Position numbers and translations under genes: made by a program. Under the pieces are notes generated by a model that saw only the letters and a list, made by a program, of their open reading frames with translations, did not search any database and had not been told where the DNA came from. Shown here in pieces: positions 53,232-60,577 of a DNA stretch of 64,000 nt (its first letter is position 1; each line of letters begins with the position of its first letter). The stretch comes from Bacillota bacterium (GTDB lineage Bacteria; Bacillota; Clostridia; Acetivibrionales; DSM-1351): positions 1 through 64,000 of the forward strand of contig JAEYTP010000091.1 in NCBI GenBank assembly GCA_023433945.1, given 5' to 3'.

Positions 53232-54545
53232 ATGAGGAAGAATTATTCATCAGGAATGAATAGACAGAAAGATGGGACATCAAGGGATATGAGCAGGCAG
53301 AAGGATGGCGCATCAAGGGATATGAACAGACAGAAGGATGGGACATCAAGGGAAATGGGTAGACAGAAGGATGGTACATCAAGGGATATGAACAGACAGA
53401 AGGATGGCGCATCAAGGGAAATGGGTAGACAGAAGGATGGTACATCAAGGGATATGGGCAGACAGAAGGATGGTACATCAAGGGATATGAATAAGCAGAG
53501 AAGTGGTGCATCAAGAGATATGAATAGACAAAAGGATAGTACATTTAGAGACGCCAACAAACATAAGGATAGTGCATTCGGTGACACCAAGAGTTATAAG
53601 GATAGTAAATCCAGGGACACAAATAAACAAAGGGATGCTGCTTCAAAGGAGTTTAATAAAAATAAGGGTGGTAGAGGAAGATATGTAGACAGCACTCCTC
53701 AAAAAGGATATAGCAGAAAGCTGGATGAGCCGCAGGATAAGCTCCATGATGTGCCAGTTGATGTATTTGCAACATTTAATAATGAAATTAATGATGCAGA
53801 TAAGCTTGAGGGCAGAAATTCTGTGCTCGAAGCACTCAAAGCAAATAGAACAATTAACAAGCTATTTGTTTCAAAGGGAGAAAAGGAAGGCTCTATTCGT
53901 CAGATATTAGCAATAGCAAAGCAGAAAGGCATCATTGTTACTGAGGTTGAAAGAAGTGCGCTAGACAGCATGTCATCAACAAAGTCTCATCAAGGCGTTA
54001 TTGCATTTGTAGCAGTTAAGGATTATGTGAGTGTTGACGACATACTTTTGGCTGCAAAGGAAAAGGGAGAACAGCCTTTCATTATTATATTAGATGAAAT
54101 AACAGATCCCCACAATCTAGGGTCAATTATGAGAACTGCAAATGCTGTAGGTGCGCATGGAATTATTATACCTAAGAGAAGGGCGATTGGCCTTACATCT
54201 ACAGTTTCAAAGGCATCAGCAGGGGCAGTAGAATATGTACCTGTAGCAAGAGTTACAAATATTAATCAGACAATAGAATATCTCAAGAGAAATAACGTAT
54301 GGGTGGTAGGCACAGATGCTACAGGAAGCAGAGCCTTCTATAATAGTGATTTGAAGGGTGCTACTGCTTTAGTAATAGGCAGTGAAGGAACTGGTATGAG
54401 TAAGTTAGTAAGGGAAAAGTGTGATTTTGTTGTAAATATACCCATGCAAGGGGAAATTAGTTCACTTAATGCATCTGTTGCGGCTGCTATTGTAATGTAT
54501 GAAATTAAAAGACAAAGAGATAGAAGTCTAGATGGTAAATATTAG
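53232..54545 (+). CDS. rlmB: 23S rRNA 2'-O-methyltransferase RlmB with repeat extension
   Basis: 437 residues against about 245 for ordinary RlmB. The C-terminal part is normal: substrate-binding domain (EGRNSVLEALKANRTINKLF), then the SPOUT domain with NLGSIMRTANAVGAHG, IGSEGTGMSKLVREKCDF and IPMQGEISSLNASVAAAI. It methylates the ribose of a conserved 23S rRNA guanosine. The first 190 residues are a basic, disordered-looking extension that holds twelve 11-residue repeats (RQKDGTSRDMN type). Extensions rich in Arg/Lys/Gly are known in some Firmicute RlmB proteins, but exact 11-residue periodicity is striking. It is in the usual place before sigH. Confidence 0.93.
   Translation: MRKNYSSGMNRQKDGTSRDMSRQKDGASRDMNRQKDGTSREMGRQKDGTSRDMNRQKDGASREMGRQKDGTSRDMGRQKDGTSRDMNKQRSGASRDMNRQKDSTFRDANKHKDSAFGDTKSYKDSKSRDTNKQRDAASKEFNKNKGGRGRYVDSTPQKGYSRKLDEPQDKLHDVPVDVFATFNNEINDADKLEGRNSVLEALKANRTINKLFVSKGEKEGSIRQILAIAKQKGIIVTEVERSALDSMSSTKSHQGVIAFVAVKDYVSVDDILLAAKEKGEQPFIIILDEITDPHNLGSIMRTANAVGAHGIIIPKRRAIGLTSTVSKASAGAVEYVPVARVTNINQTIEYLKRNNVWVVGTDATGSRAFYNSDLKGATALVIGSEGTGMSKLVREKCDFVVNIPMQGEISSLNASVAAAIVMYEIKRQRDRSLDGKY
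53262..53657 (+). repeat. 33-bp coding tandem repeat, twelve units
   Basis: Twelve in-frame units of exactly 33 bp encode RQKDG(T/A)SR(D/E)M(N/G/S) and, toward the end, divergent forms such as KHKDSAFGDTK. The first seven are almost identical in DNA, so expansion is recent. Confidence 0.95.
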
Positions 54546-54641
54546 GAATTTGTCAAGCTGAGGCATATTGACATACTCAGGGTTGATGCTTATAATTTAA
54601 TATATGTGTCTATTTTGGTCAGATAAATGGGGGCAATATTA

Positions 54642-55301
54642 TTGAAGACAAATGTACAGGCCGAAGTTGAAGAAGCATACTGCGGTATGATAGACGAAGA
54701 AGTTATTCTTGATGCTAGAGAAGGCAATGAGATTGCGCTAGAGTATTTGATTAATAAATACAAAAGCTTTGTACGTGCTAAGGCACGAACATACTTCTTG
54801 ATTGGTGCTGATAGAGAGGATATCATACAAGAGGGCATGATTGGATTGTATAAGGCTATCCGCGACTACAAGGGGGACAAGCTATCGTCTTTCCGTGCTT
54901 TTGCCGAGCTCTGCATTACTAGACAGATTATTACTGCTATTAAGACTGCCACCCGACAGAAGCATATTCCACTCAACTCGTATGTCTCTCTCAATAAACC
55001 TATTTTTGATGAGGAATCAGACAGAACGCTGATGGATATTATCAGTGAGGAAAGCATTTCTGATCCAGAGATACTTATGATAAATCGTGAGGAATTTCTT
55101 GGCATAGAGAACAAAATGGGTGAGATTCTGAGTTCTCTCGAGTGGGAAGTACTTACTCTGTATCTAGAGGGGAAATCCTATCAGGAAATTGCAGTAGAGC
55201 TTAAGAGGCATGTTAAGTCAATTGATAATGCACTTCAACGTGTAAAGCGCAAGTTGGAGAAATATTTGGAAGAACAGAAAGCACTGTTGACTAATGCTTA
55301 A
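54642..55301 (+). CDS. sigH: RNA polymerase sigma-H factor
   Basis: About 219 residues, nearly colinear with B. subtilis SigH: NKYKSFVRAKARTYFLIGAD, REDIIQEGMIGLYKAIRDYK (region 2), RQKHIPLNSYVSLNKPIFDE, and SYQEIAVELKRHVKSIDNAL (region 4). It directs early sporulation and transition-state genes. The TTG at 54642 has GGGGG eight bases before it and gives the usual length. An ATG at 54627 in the same frame lacks a ribosome site. It follows rlmB as expected, but the ribosomal-protein and nusG genes that often come next are not in the window. Confidence 0.95.
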   Translation: MKTNVQAEVEEAYCGMIDEEVILDAREGNEIALEYLINKYKSFVRAKARTYFLIGADREDIIQEGMIGLYKAIRDYKGDKLSSFRAFAELCITRQIITAIKTATRQKHIPLNSYVSLNKPIFDEESDRTLMDIISEESISDPEILMINREEFLGIENKMGEILSSLEWEVLTLYLEGKSYQEIAVELKRHVKSIDNALQRVKRKLEKYLEEQKALLTNA

Positions 55302-55361
55302 TGTATGTGCTATAATACAATCCGTTCTGGATTTTTTGATTATATTTTCCCGGTACATAAT

Positions 55362-55435
55362 GCGGGTGTAGTTCAATGGCAGAACCTCAGCTTCCCAAGC
55401 TGATTGCGTGGGTTCGATTCCCATCACCCGCTCCA
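55362..55435 (+). tRNA. tRNA-Gly (anticodon CCC)
   Basis: Acceptor GCGGGTG/CACCCGC, D-arm TTCAATGGCAGAA, anticodon stem TCAGC/GCTGA with loop TTCCCAA (anticodon CCC), T-arm GTGGGTTCGATTCCCAT and encoded CCA. It reads GGG codons. Confidence 0.95.
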
Positions 55436-55575
55436 AGCTTTACAATAAGATGTATCGGCTTATTATATATTTAGTTGACAATAACGATTAATTGTATAGA
55501 AGATATAACCTATTGAAAACCTATATTAGGTTATAAATATTTTATGGTAACAAGCTTAGATACACAATTTTATAT

Positions 55576-55651
55576 GCCCTCATAGCTCAGTCGGCAGAGC
55601 GCATCCATGGTAAGGATGAGGTCACCGGTCCGATTCCGGTTGAGGGCTCCA
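55576..55651 (+). tRNA. tRNA-Thr (anticodon GGT)
   Basis: Acceptor GCCCTCA/TGAGGGC, D-arm GCTCAGTCGGCAGAGC, anticodon stem CATCC/GGATG with loop ATGGTAA (anticodon GGT), T-arm CCGGTCCGATTCCGG and encoded CCA. Its 3' half is copied twice downstream. Confidence 0.95.
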
Positions 55652-55693
55652 AAAAAAAATCACCTTCGATTTATTCGGAGGTGATTTTTTTTT
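55652..55693. terminator. Terminator of tRNA-Thr
   Basis: AATCACCTtCG/CGgAGGTGATT stem with loop ATTTATT and runs of A and T at both sides. The same terminator recurs at 55930-55969 and 56206-56243. Confidence 0.88.
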
Positions 55694-55969
55694 GGGCCTA
55701 CAACTGCAGTAACCCGAGCTATGAACTAATCTAGCCTGACTGCGCTCTGCCGGCAGAGCATGCGAAGTAAAAAACAAGCATTGCACGGAAGCGGAGCAAC
55801 GAGGAGCGGAGCATATGAGATATGTGAGCACCGCAGGAGCGAAAGGTGACAAAGCAAGGCGAAGTTTTTTACGAGCAGTGCATTCATGGTAGGGGATGGG
55901 GTCATGTCCGATTCTGGTTGAGGGCTCCAAAAAAAATCACCTCCGATTTATTCGGAGGTGATTTTTTTT
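55694..55969. repeat. tRNA-Thr-derived repeat unit 1 (276 bp)
   Basis: Begins GGGCCTACAACTGCAGTAAC. It contains TGCGCTCTGCCGGCAGAGCA (an inverted and a direct copy of the tRNA D-arm back to back) and a GC-rich core with arms GTAAAAAAC and GTTTTTTAC. It ends with a mutated 3' half of tRNA-Thr (55877-55929, including TGAGGGCTCCA) and the same terminator. Open frames on the minus strand across it are repeat artefacts. Confidence 0.88.
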
Positions 55970-56243
55970 GGGCCTACAACTGCAGTAACCAGAGCTATGA
56001 ACTAATCTAACGTGCTTGCGCTCTGCCGGTAGAGCATGCGAAGTAAAAAACGAGCAATGCAAGGAAGCTGAGCTACGAGGAGCGGAGCATATGAGATATG
56101 TGAGCACCGCAGGAGCGAAAGGTGACAAAGCAAGGCGAAGTTTTTTACGAGCAGTGCATTCATGGTAGGGGATGGGGTCATGTCCGATTCCGGTTGAGGG
56201 CTCCAAAAAATCACCTTCGATTTGTTCGGAGGTGATTTTTTTT
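55970..56243. repeat. tRNA-Thr-derived repeat unit 2 (274 bp)
   Basis: A close copy of unit 1, with its own tRNA-Thr 3' half (56153-56205, T-arm closer to the true tRNA) and terminator. The anticodon loop region is preserved (CATGGTA) but the stems are broken, so it is not a working tRNA. Confidence 0.88.
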
Positions 56244-56395
56244 GGGCCTATACCTGCATTCCCCCGAGCTATGAACTAACCCAACGTGCTTGCGCTTTGC
56301 CGGCAGAGCATGCGAAGTAAAAAACAAGCATTGCAAGGAAGCGGAGCTCCGAGGAGTGGAGCTTATAATTGCAGTAGTCTGGGCCATAACTAATC
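56244..56395. repeat. tRNA-Thr-derived repeat unit 3 (truncated)
   Basis: Starts GGGCCTATACCTGCATTC and follows the unit to about CAAGGAAGCGGAGCTCC, then diverges. No tRNA 3' half remains. It marks the left edge of the accessory island. Confidence 0.8.
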
Positions 56396-56491
56396 ATTTT
56401 TATTCAATAAAATAACTACCCCCCAATAATTGACTTAATGTTATAAATACAATATAATTTGGTTATAATAAAAGTAAAGGGGTGATATTTA

Positions 56492-57784
56492 TTGGAACGA
56501 AAAATAGTCAAAAAACTAATAGAGTGGAAACGAAGTCCTAACAGAAAACCATTAATTATACAAGGGGCAAGGCAGGTAGGAAAGACATATACCATTCTTA
56601 CTTTTGGAAAGCAGTATTATAAATCTTGTGTATATTTCAATTTTGAAGATAACAAAGAGCTTGGGGCAATATTTGACCGTGACCTAAACCCTGAGCGACT
56701 GATAAAAGAGTTAACTGTGAAATCAGGTCAGTCTATATTAAAAGAAGATACCCTAATCTTTTTTGATGAAATTCAATCTTGTGAAAGGGCATTGACATCT
56801 TTAAAATATTTCAATGAAAATTCCAATAAATATCATATTATTGCTGCAGGAAGTTTACTTGGAGTAGCAGTTAATAGAGAAAGCTATTCCTTTCCTGTTG
56901 GAAAAGTAGACTTTTTGCCACTATATCCTCTTGATTTTGAAGAATATTTGAATGCATTAGGTAAAGGTGATTTTGTAGAACTGCTGAAAGAAAGTTTTGA
57001 TAATAACACACCATTTTCTTTGCATGATACTGCAATGGATTTATATAAAACATATCTGCTAACGGGAGGTATGCCTGCTGCTGTTTTACAATATATCAGC
57101 AAAATGGATTTTGATTTCGTATTTGCTACTCAAAAATCAATAAATGATTCATATATTGCGGATATGGCCAAATATGCCACGCCAAATGAAACAACCAAAA
57201 TTATGGCCGCGTTTGAGAGTATACCCGCACAACTTGCAAAGCAAAACAAGAAGTTTCAATACAAGCTGATAAGGTCAGGAGCCAAGGCAAACCAGTATGA
57301 AACTCCTATAGACTGGTTAAAGGCAAGCGGAGTAATAATTAAATGTCATAAAATAAATGAAGGAAAGTTACCATTAATGGCTTACTGTGACTTCGCATCC
57401 TTTAAGATATATCTAACAGATGTTGGATTGTTGTCTGCAAAATTTGATATACCACCAAATGCAATATTGAGCAATTTACCAGCTTTCGACAACTTCAAGG
57501 GTGCTCTTGCTGAAAACTATGTTGCGGCAGCACTTGCTGCAAATGGGCATACATCATATTATTGGGAGAGCAATGGAAAAGCGGAGGTAGATTTTATACT
57601 TCAATTGAAAAATGGTGATATTATTCCTGTAGAAGTAAAGTCAGGGGATCATACTAAAGCTAAAAGTCTTATGGTTTTTAATCAAAGATATCAGGCACCG
57701 TACTCAATCAGAATTTCAGGCAAGAATTTTGGATTTGCTAATAATATTAAGTCAGTACCACTATATGCTGTATTTTTAATCTAG
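56492..57784 (+). CDS. AAA ATPase with DUF4143 domain
   Basis: 430 residues. N-terminal AAA_14 ATPase with Walker A IIQGARQVGKTYTI, Walker B LIFFDEIQSCERAL and sensor IIAAGSLLGVAV. C-terminal DUF4143 domain with FKGALAENYVAAAL and a nuclease-like end (AEVDFILQ then IIPVEVKSG, a D-ExK pattern). This widespread family is carried on accessory DNA and has no firmly known role. The start is TTG at 56492, with AAAGGGG about ten bases before it. It is the first gene after the tRNA-Thr repeats, and monocistronic. Confidence 0.9.
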   Translation: MERKIVKKLIEWKRSPNRKPLIIQGARQVGKTYTILTFGKQYYKSCVYFNFEDNKELGAIFDRDLNPERLIKELTVKSGQSILKEDTLIFFDEIQSCERALTSLKYFNENSNKYHIIAAGSLLGVAVNRESYSFPVGKVDFLPLYPLDFEEYLNALGKGDFVELLKESFDNNTPFSLHDTAMDLYKTYLLTGGMPAAVLQYISKMDFDFVFATQKSINDSYIADMAKYATPNETTKIMAAFESIPAQLAKQNKKFQYKLIRSGAKANQYETPIDWLKASGVIIKCHKINEGKLPLMAYCDFASFKIYLTDVGLLSAKFDIPPNAILSNLPAFDNFKGALAENYVAAALAANGHTSYYWESNGKAEVDFILQLKNGDIIPVEVKSGDHTKAKSLMVFNQRYQAPYSIRISGKNFGFANNIKSVPLYAVFLI

Positions 57785-57830
57785 CTAAATAAGAAATATT
57801 TTTCCATCGCAAATGAGTAATATCTAATTG

Positions 57831-57866
57831 CATCCAGCTCCCACTCCAAATGGGCTTAAATGGGTT
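57831..57866. repeat. Direct repeat left of the MNT-HEPN pair
   Basis: CATCCAGCTCCCACTCCAAA then TGGGCTTAAATGGGTT. A similar copy lies at 58740-58776 on the other side of the toxin-antitoxin pair. Confidence 0.6.
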
Positions 57867-57995
57867 GTGAGAAGAAATAGCATTCATGGATTTGTCGTGT
57901 AACCATGTAAAAACCCATGTTATAGAATATTCATAATGTGTTATAATTACAATATGTGTATATTTAATAATAAGCATTAGTAAGGAGGGAATTAA

Positions 57996-58310
57996 ATGAG
58001 TGTTTTAATTATTAATACTGAAATACAATCTATAGTTCAGGATATAGCATCTCTTTATGCCCCAACAAAAATAATACTTTTTGGATCTCAAGCAAAGGGT
58101 ACGACGAATCCTAAAAGCGATATAGACCTATGTATTATAAAAGATACCAATGATAAAAGAAGCTTATTAACCGATATGTATTTAAATATAAACTGCAATA
58201 AACCGTTTGATTTAGTGCTATATACTCCATCTGAATGGGAAAGTTGTATTAGAGATTCAACAAGCTTCGCATACTTAATCAATGAGAAAGGTAAGGTATT
58301 ATATGGTTGA
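57996..58310 (+). CDS. MNT-type nucleotidyltransferase (antitoxin)
   Basis: 104 residues with the minimal nucleotidyltransferase signature GSQAKGTTNPKSDIDL, giving the GS and DxD metal site. In MNT-HEPN pairs this protein neutralises the HEPN partner, in known cases by adding AMP to it. The gene overlaps the HEPN gene by 8 bases (ATG inside its end), the usual operon layout. The ribosome site is AAGGAGGG. Confidence 0.92.
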   Translation: MSVLIINTEIQSIVQDIASLYAPTKIILFGSQAKGTTNPKSDIDLCIIKDTNDKRSLLTDMYLNINCNKPFDLVLYTPSEWESCIRDSTSFAYLINEKGKVLYG

Positions 58311-58686
58311 TAGTTTACGATATAAGGATTGGGTAGAAAAAGCTCAAAGGGATATCAGAGCGGCTAAAGTTTTAAAAGAAAACTCTTGTGGTAATGATAT
58401 CGTTGCTTTTCATGCTCAACAAGCAATTGAAAAAGCATTAAAAGGTTACTTATTAAAAGAAACTGGTAAAATAGTTGAGGGACATAGTTTGATTTATCTT
58501 TGTAAGAATGCTGCTCAAACTAATAGCAAATTGAAATCCAAGCTCAAGGACTGTGCATTTGTAAACCAGTACTACATAGAGACAAGATATCCAGCTGACG
58601 CACCTCTTATTGTAACCGATGAAGAAGCAAATGAATGTATTTCAATATCTGAACAAATTTATGCTATTATACTTGAAAATCTATAG
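58303..58686 (+). CDS. HEPN-domain protein (toxin)
   Basis: About 127 residues, all helical, with the HEPN pattern WVEKAQRDIRAAKVL, VAFHAQQAIEKALKGYLL and GHSLIYLCKNA. Partner of the MNT gene that it overlaps. HEPN toxins act as RNases, but the R-x4-6-H motif is not clear here, so activity is uncertain. The start at 58303 is chosen over 58282 for its closer GGTAAGG ribosome site and the family start. Confidence 0.88.
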   Translation: MVDSLRYKDWVEKAQRDIRAAKVLKENSCGNDIVAFHAQQAIEKALKGYLLKETGKIVEGHSLIYLCKNAAQTNSKLKSKLKDCAFVNQYYIETRYPADAPLIVTDEEANECISISEQIYAIILENL

Positions 58687-58739
58687 ATACTCATCTAAAT
58701 GTAAATGACATACTTTTCGTGTCACTAAAATTCACACAT

Positions 58740-58776
58740 ATCCAGCCCCCTGCTTCCAAATGGGTTTAAATGGTTT
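58740..58776. repeat. Direct repeat right of the MNT-HEPN pair
   Basis: ATCCAGCCCCCTGCTTCCAA then ATGGGTTTAAATGGTTT, similar to 57831-57866. A shorter CATATCCAGCC appears again at about 62585. Confidence 0.6.
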
Positions 58777-58969
58777 TTTTCACCTTGAATAATACCTTGT
58801 TTTTACAAATACAAATCCTTGACCTGACATTAAAGTATTCCAAGGATTGAATAAAACCTAAAAAGTTCTCGAACCCCAAGCATGGTAAGGGATGAGCATT
58901 AACCCTCACATAAAAGTTCTCGAGTGAATACCATGTAATACAAGAGATTTTATTAATGGGGGTATTTAC

Positions 58970-59785
58970 ATGGGATATTATGTTAATGTTGAGCCGAATG
59001 TAAAAATTTATGTGGAGGATATTAATCCGGAAGGAACAAAAACAATCTTGTTCATTCACGGATGGCCGGGTAACCATAATTTGTTCGAATATCAATTCAA
59101 CCAATTGCCCAAAATGGGGTACAGGTGTATCGGAATGGACATCAGGGGGTTCGGCTTATCGGACAGACCCTGGACAGGTTACGATTATGACCGATTGTCA
59201 GATGATGTCAGAAGTGTGGTTGACGCACTCAAATTGCAGAATTTTATACTAGGGGGACATTCAACGGGTGGAGCCATTTGCATCAGGTATATGTCAAGAC
59301 ATAAAGGTTATGGTGTATCTAAACTTGCTCTTTTTGCCGCAGCGGCTCCTAGCCTTGTCCAGCGACCATATTTTCCATATGGCTTGCAAAAACAAGCTGT
59401 AATTAACATCATTCAAGGTACATATAACGATCGGCCCAATATGCTTAGGGGGTTTGGAAATATGATTTTTTATAATCCTGTTTCTGTCCCGCTTTCAGAT
59501 TGGATTTTTCAATTGGGGCTACAGGCAGCCAGCTGGTCGACCGCAGCTATAGCAAACACGTGGCTGGGTGAAGAAGAGCTATTTAATGATCTGAAAACAA
59601 TAAATGTTCCAACGCTAATCCTTCACGGTATTAATGATCAGGTCTGTCTATATCCATTGGCTATAGCACAAAAGAACAGTATCAGAAATTCCAAGCTTGT
59701 ACCATTTGAAGCGTGTGGCCACTTCCTGTTCTATGACCAGCGTGACAGGTTCAACAAGGAATTAGTACAATTTATGGAAGCATAA
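58970..59785 (+). CDS. Alpha/beta hydrolase
   Basis: 271 residues of the chloroperoxidase/lactonase-like alpha/beta hydrolase group: oxyanion HGWPGNHNLFEYQF, nucleophile Ser in GGHSTGGAI, likely acid Asp in HGINDQVCL, and catalytic His in CGHFLFYDQ. It is soluble, with no signal peptide, and the substrate is unknown. It has a strong GGGGG ribosome site. It lies inside the accessory island between MNT-HEPN and a pseudogene; nothing in the context defines its role. Confidence 0.9.
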   Translation: MGYYVNVEPNVKIYVEDINPEGTKTILFIHGWPGNHNLFEYQFNQLPKMGYRCIGMDIRGFGLSDRPWTGYDYDRLSDDVRSVVDALKLQNFILGGHSTGGAICIRYMSRHKGYGVSKLALFAAAAPSLVQRPYFPYGLQKQAVINIIQGTYNDRPNMLRGFGNMIFYNPVSVPLSDWIFQLGLQAASWSTAAIANTWLGEEELFNDLKTINVPTLILHGINDQVCLYPLAIAQKNSIRNSKLVPFEACGHFLFYDQRDRFNKELVQFMEA

Positions 59786-59889
59786 GGATTGGTGAATAAT
59801 AATTCAGCTTTGTGTTAATGGGCAGTCTATTACGGCTTTAATGTGGGGCGGCGAAATCTTTCTTCTGTGTCGTCGCCCTAGAACTGCAA

Positions 59890-60098
59890 TCTTTCGAATA
59901 CAACGCTATAAGGAAGTTTCAATGGCAAAAGTAGCTCTGAATTATTGTCACACTATATATGCTGTTAATAACCTATTTATAGGGCAGAAGACGCATGTAT
60001 CCTCAAGATACCAAATTAATTTAGGGGAACGCCAAGAGTTTCAATCCTCATGTGGAATCATTGTATCAACTGGACTTGGCTCAATTGGCTGGTTTTAG
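59890..60098 (+). pseudogene. Remnant of an NAD-kinase-like gene
   Basis: About 58 residues (VALNYCHTIYAVNNLFIGQK, then THVSSRYQI and QSSCGIIVSTGLGSIGW) match the interior of ATP-NAD/sugar kinase-like proteins, whose pattern is 'aLND.FiGh..H.SarY...QSSSGiivSTG.GSTGW'. Both ends of the gene are missing and a stop follows at once. There is no good start. It is a fragment of a longer gene. Confidence 0.6.
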
Positions 60099-60250
60099 AG
60101 TATACTAGCGGTGCAACAAATATAGTGAACGGAAGTACAGATTCTAAGACATTGATATTAAGCAATATTTGAGATAAAATAACTATAAATTAAACGCCTA
60201 TAAAATAAAATATGGCTTAATTTAGAATACTATTTATGGAGCTGATAACT

Positions 60251-60568
60251 TTGGAAGAATTAATTAATAAGATTTTATCATTTAGGGACGAGCGAGATTG
60301 GAAACAGTTCCATACTCCTGAAAATTTGGCTAAATCAATAATGATAGAGGCTGCTGAATTATTAGAGAATTTTCAGTGGAACAACTGCTTTGATAAAGAA
60401 AAGTTAGTAGAAGAATTGGCGGATGTAATGATATATTGTGTACTGATGGCGGATTCATTAGAAGTTGATATTACTAAAATAATCGAAGAAAAGCTTAGAA
60501 AGAATTCGGCTAAGTATCCAGTTGAAAAAGCAAAGGGAAACAGTAAAAAATATACTGAATTAGCATAA
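60251..60568 (+). CDS. MazG-like nucleotide pyrophosphohydrolase
   Basis: About 105 residues with the MazG core: FRDERDWKQFHTPENLAKSI, the acidic helix EAAELLENFQW, and EELADVMIYCVLMAD, which together give the ExxE...ExxD magnesium site. It should hydrolyse a nucleoside triphosphate to the monophosphate. The TTG at 60251 has GGAG nine bases before it and matches the family start; an ATG at 60236 is in frame. It ends 10 bases before the nuclease-helicase gene, so the two form an operon. Confidence 0.88.
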   Translation: MEELINKILSFRDERDWKQFHTPENLAKSIMIEAAELLENFQWNNCFDKEKLVEELADVMIYCVLMADSLEVDITKIIEEKLRKNSAKYPVEKAKGNSKKYTELA

Positions 60569-60577
60569 AGGTGATTT

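Noticed and set aside
53227..53590. Minus-strand repetitive frames opposite rlmB
   Set aside because: Shadow of the 33-bp coding repeats on the real strand.
55877..55929. Second and third tRNA-Thr genes
   Set aside because: Only the 3' half is present, with broken anticodon and T stems and no 5' acceptor strand, so these are fragments.
55622..56206. Two similar minus-strand open frames (about 100 and 89 residues) across the tRNA-derived repeats
   Set aside because: They run antisense through tRNA 3' halves, terminators and the repeat core. Similarity between them only reflects the DNA repeat.
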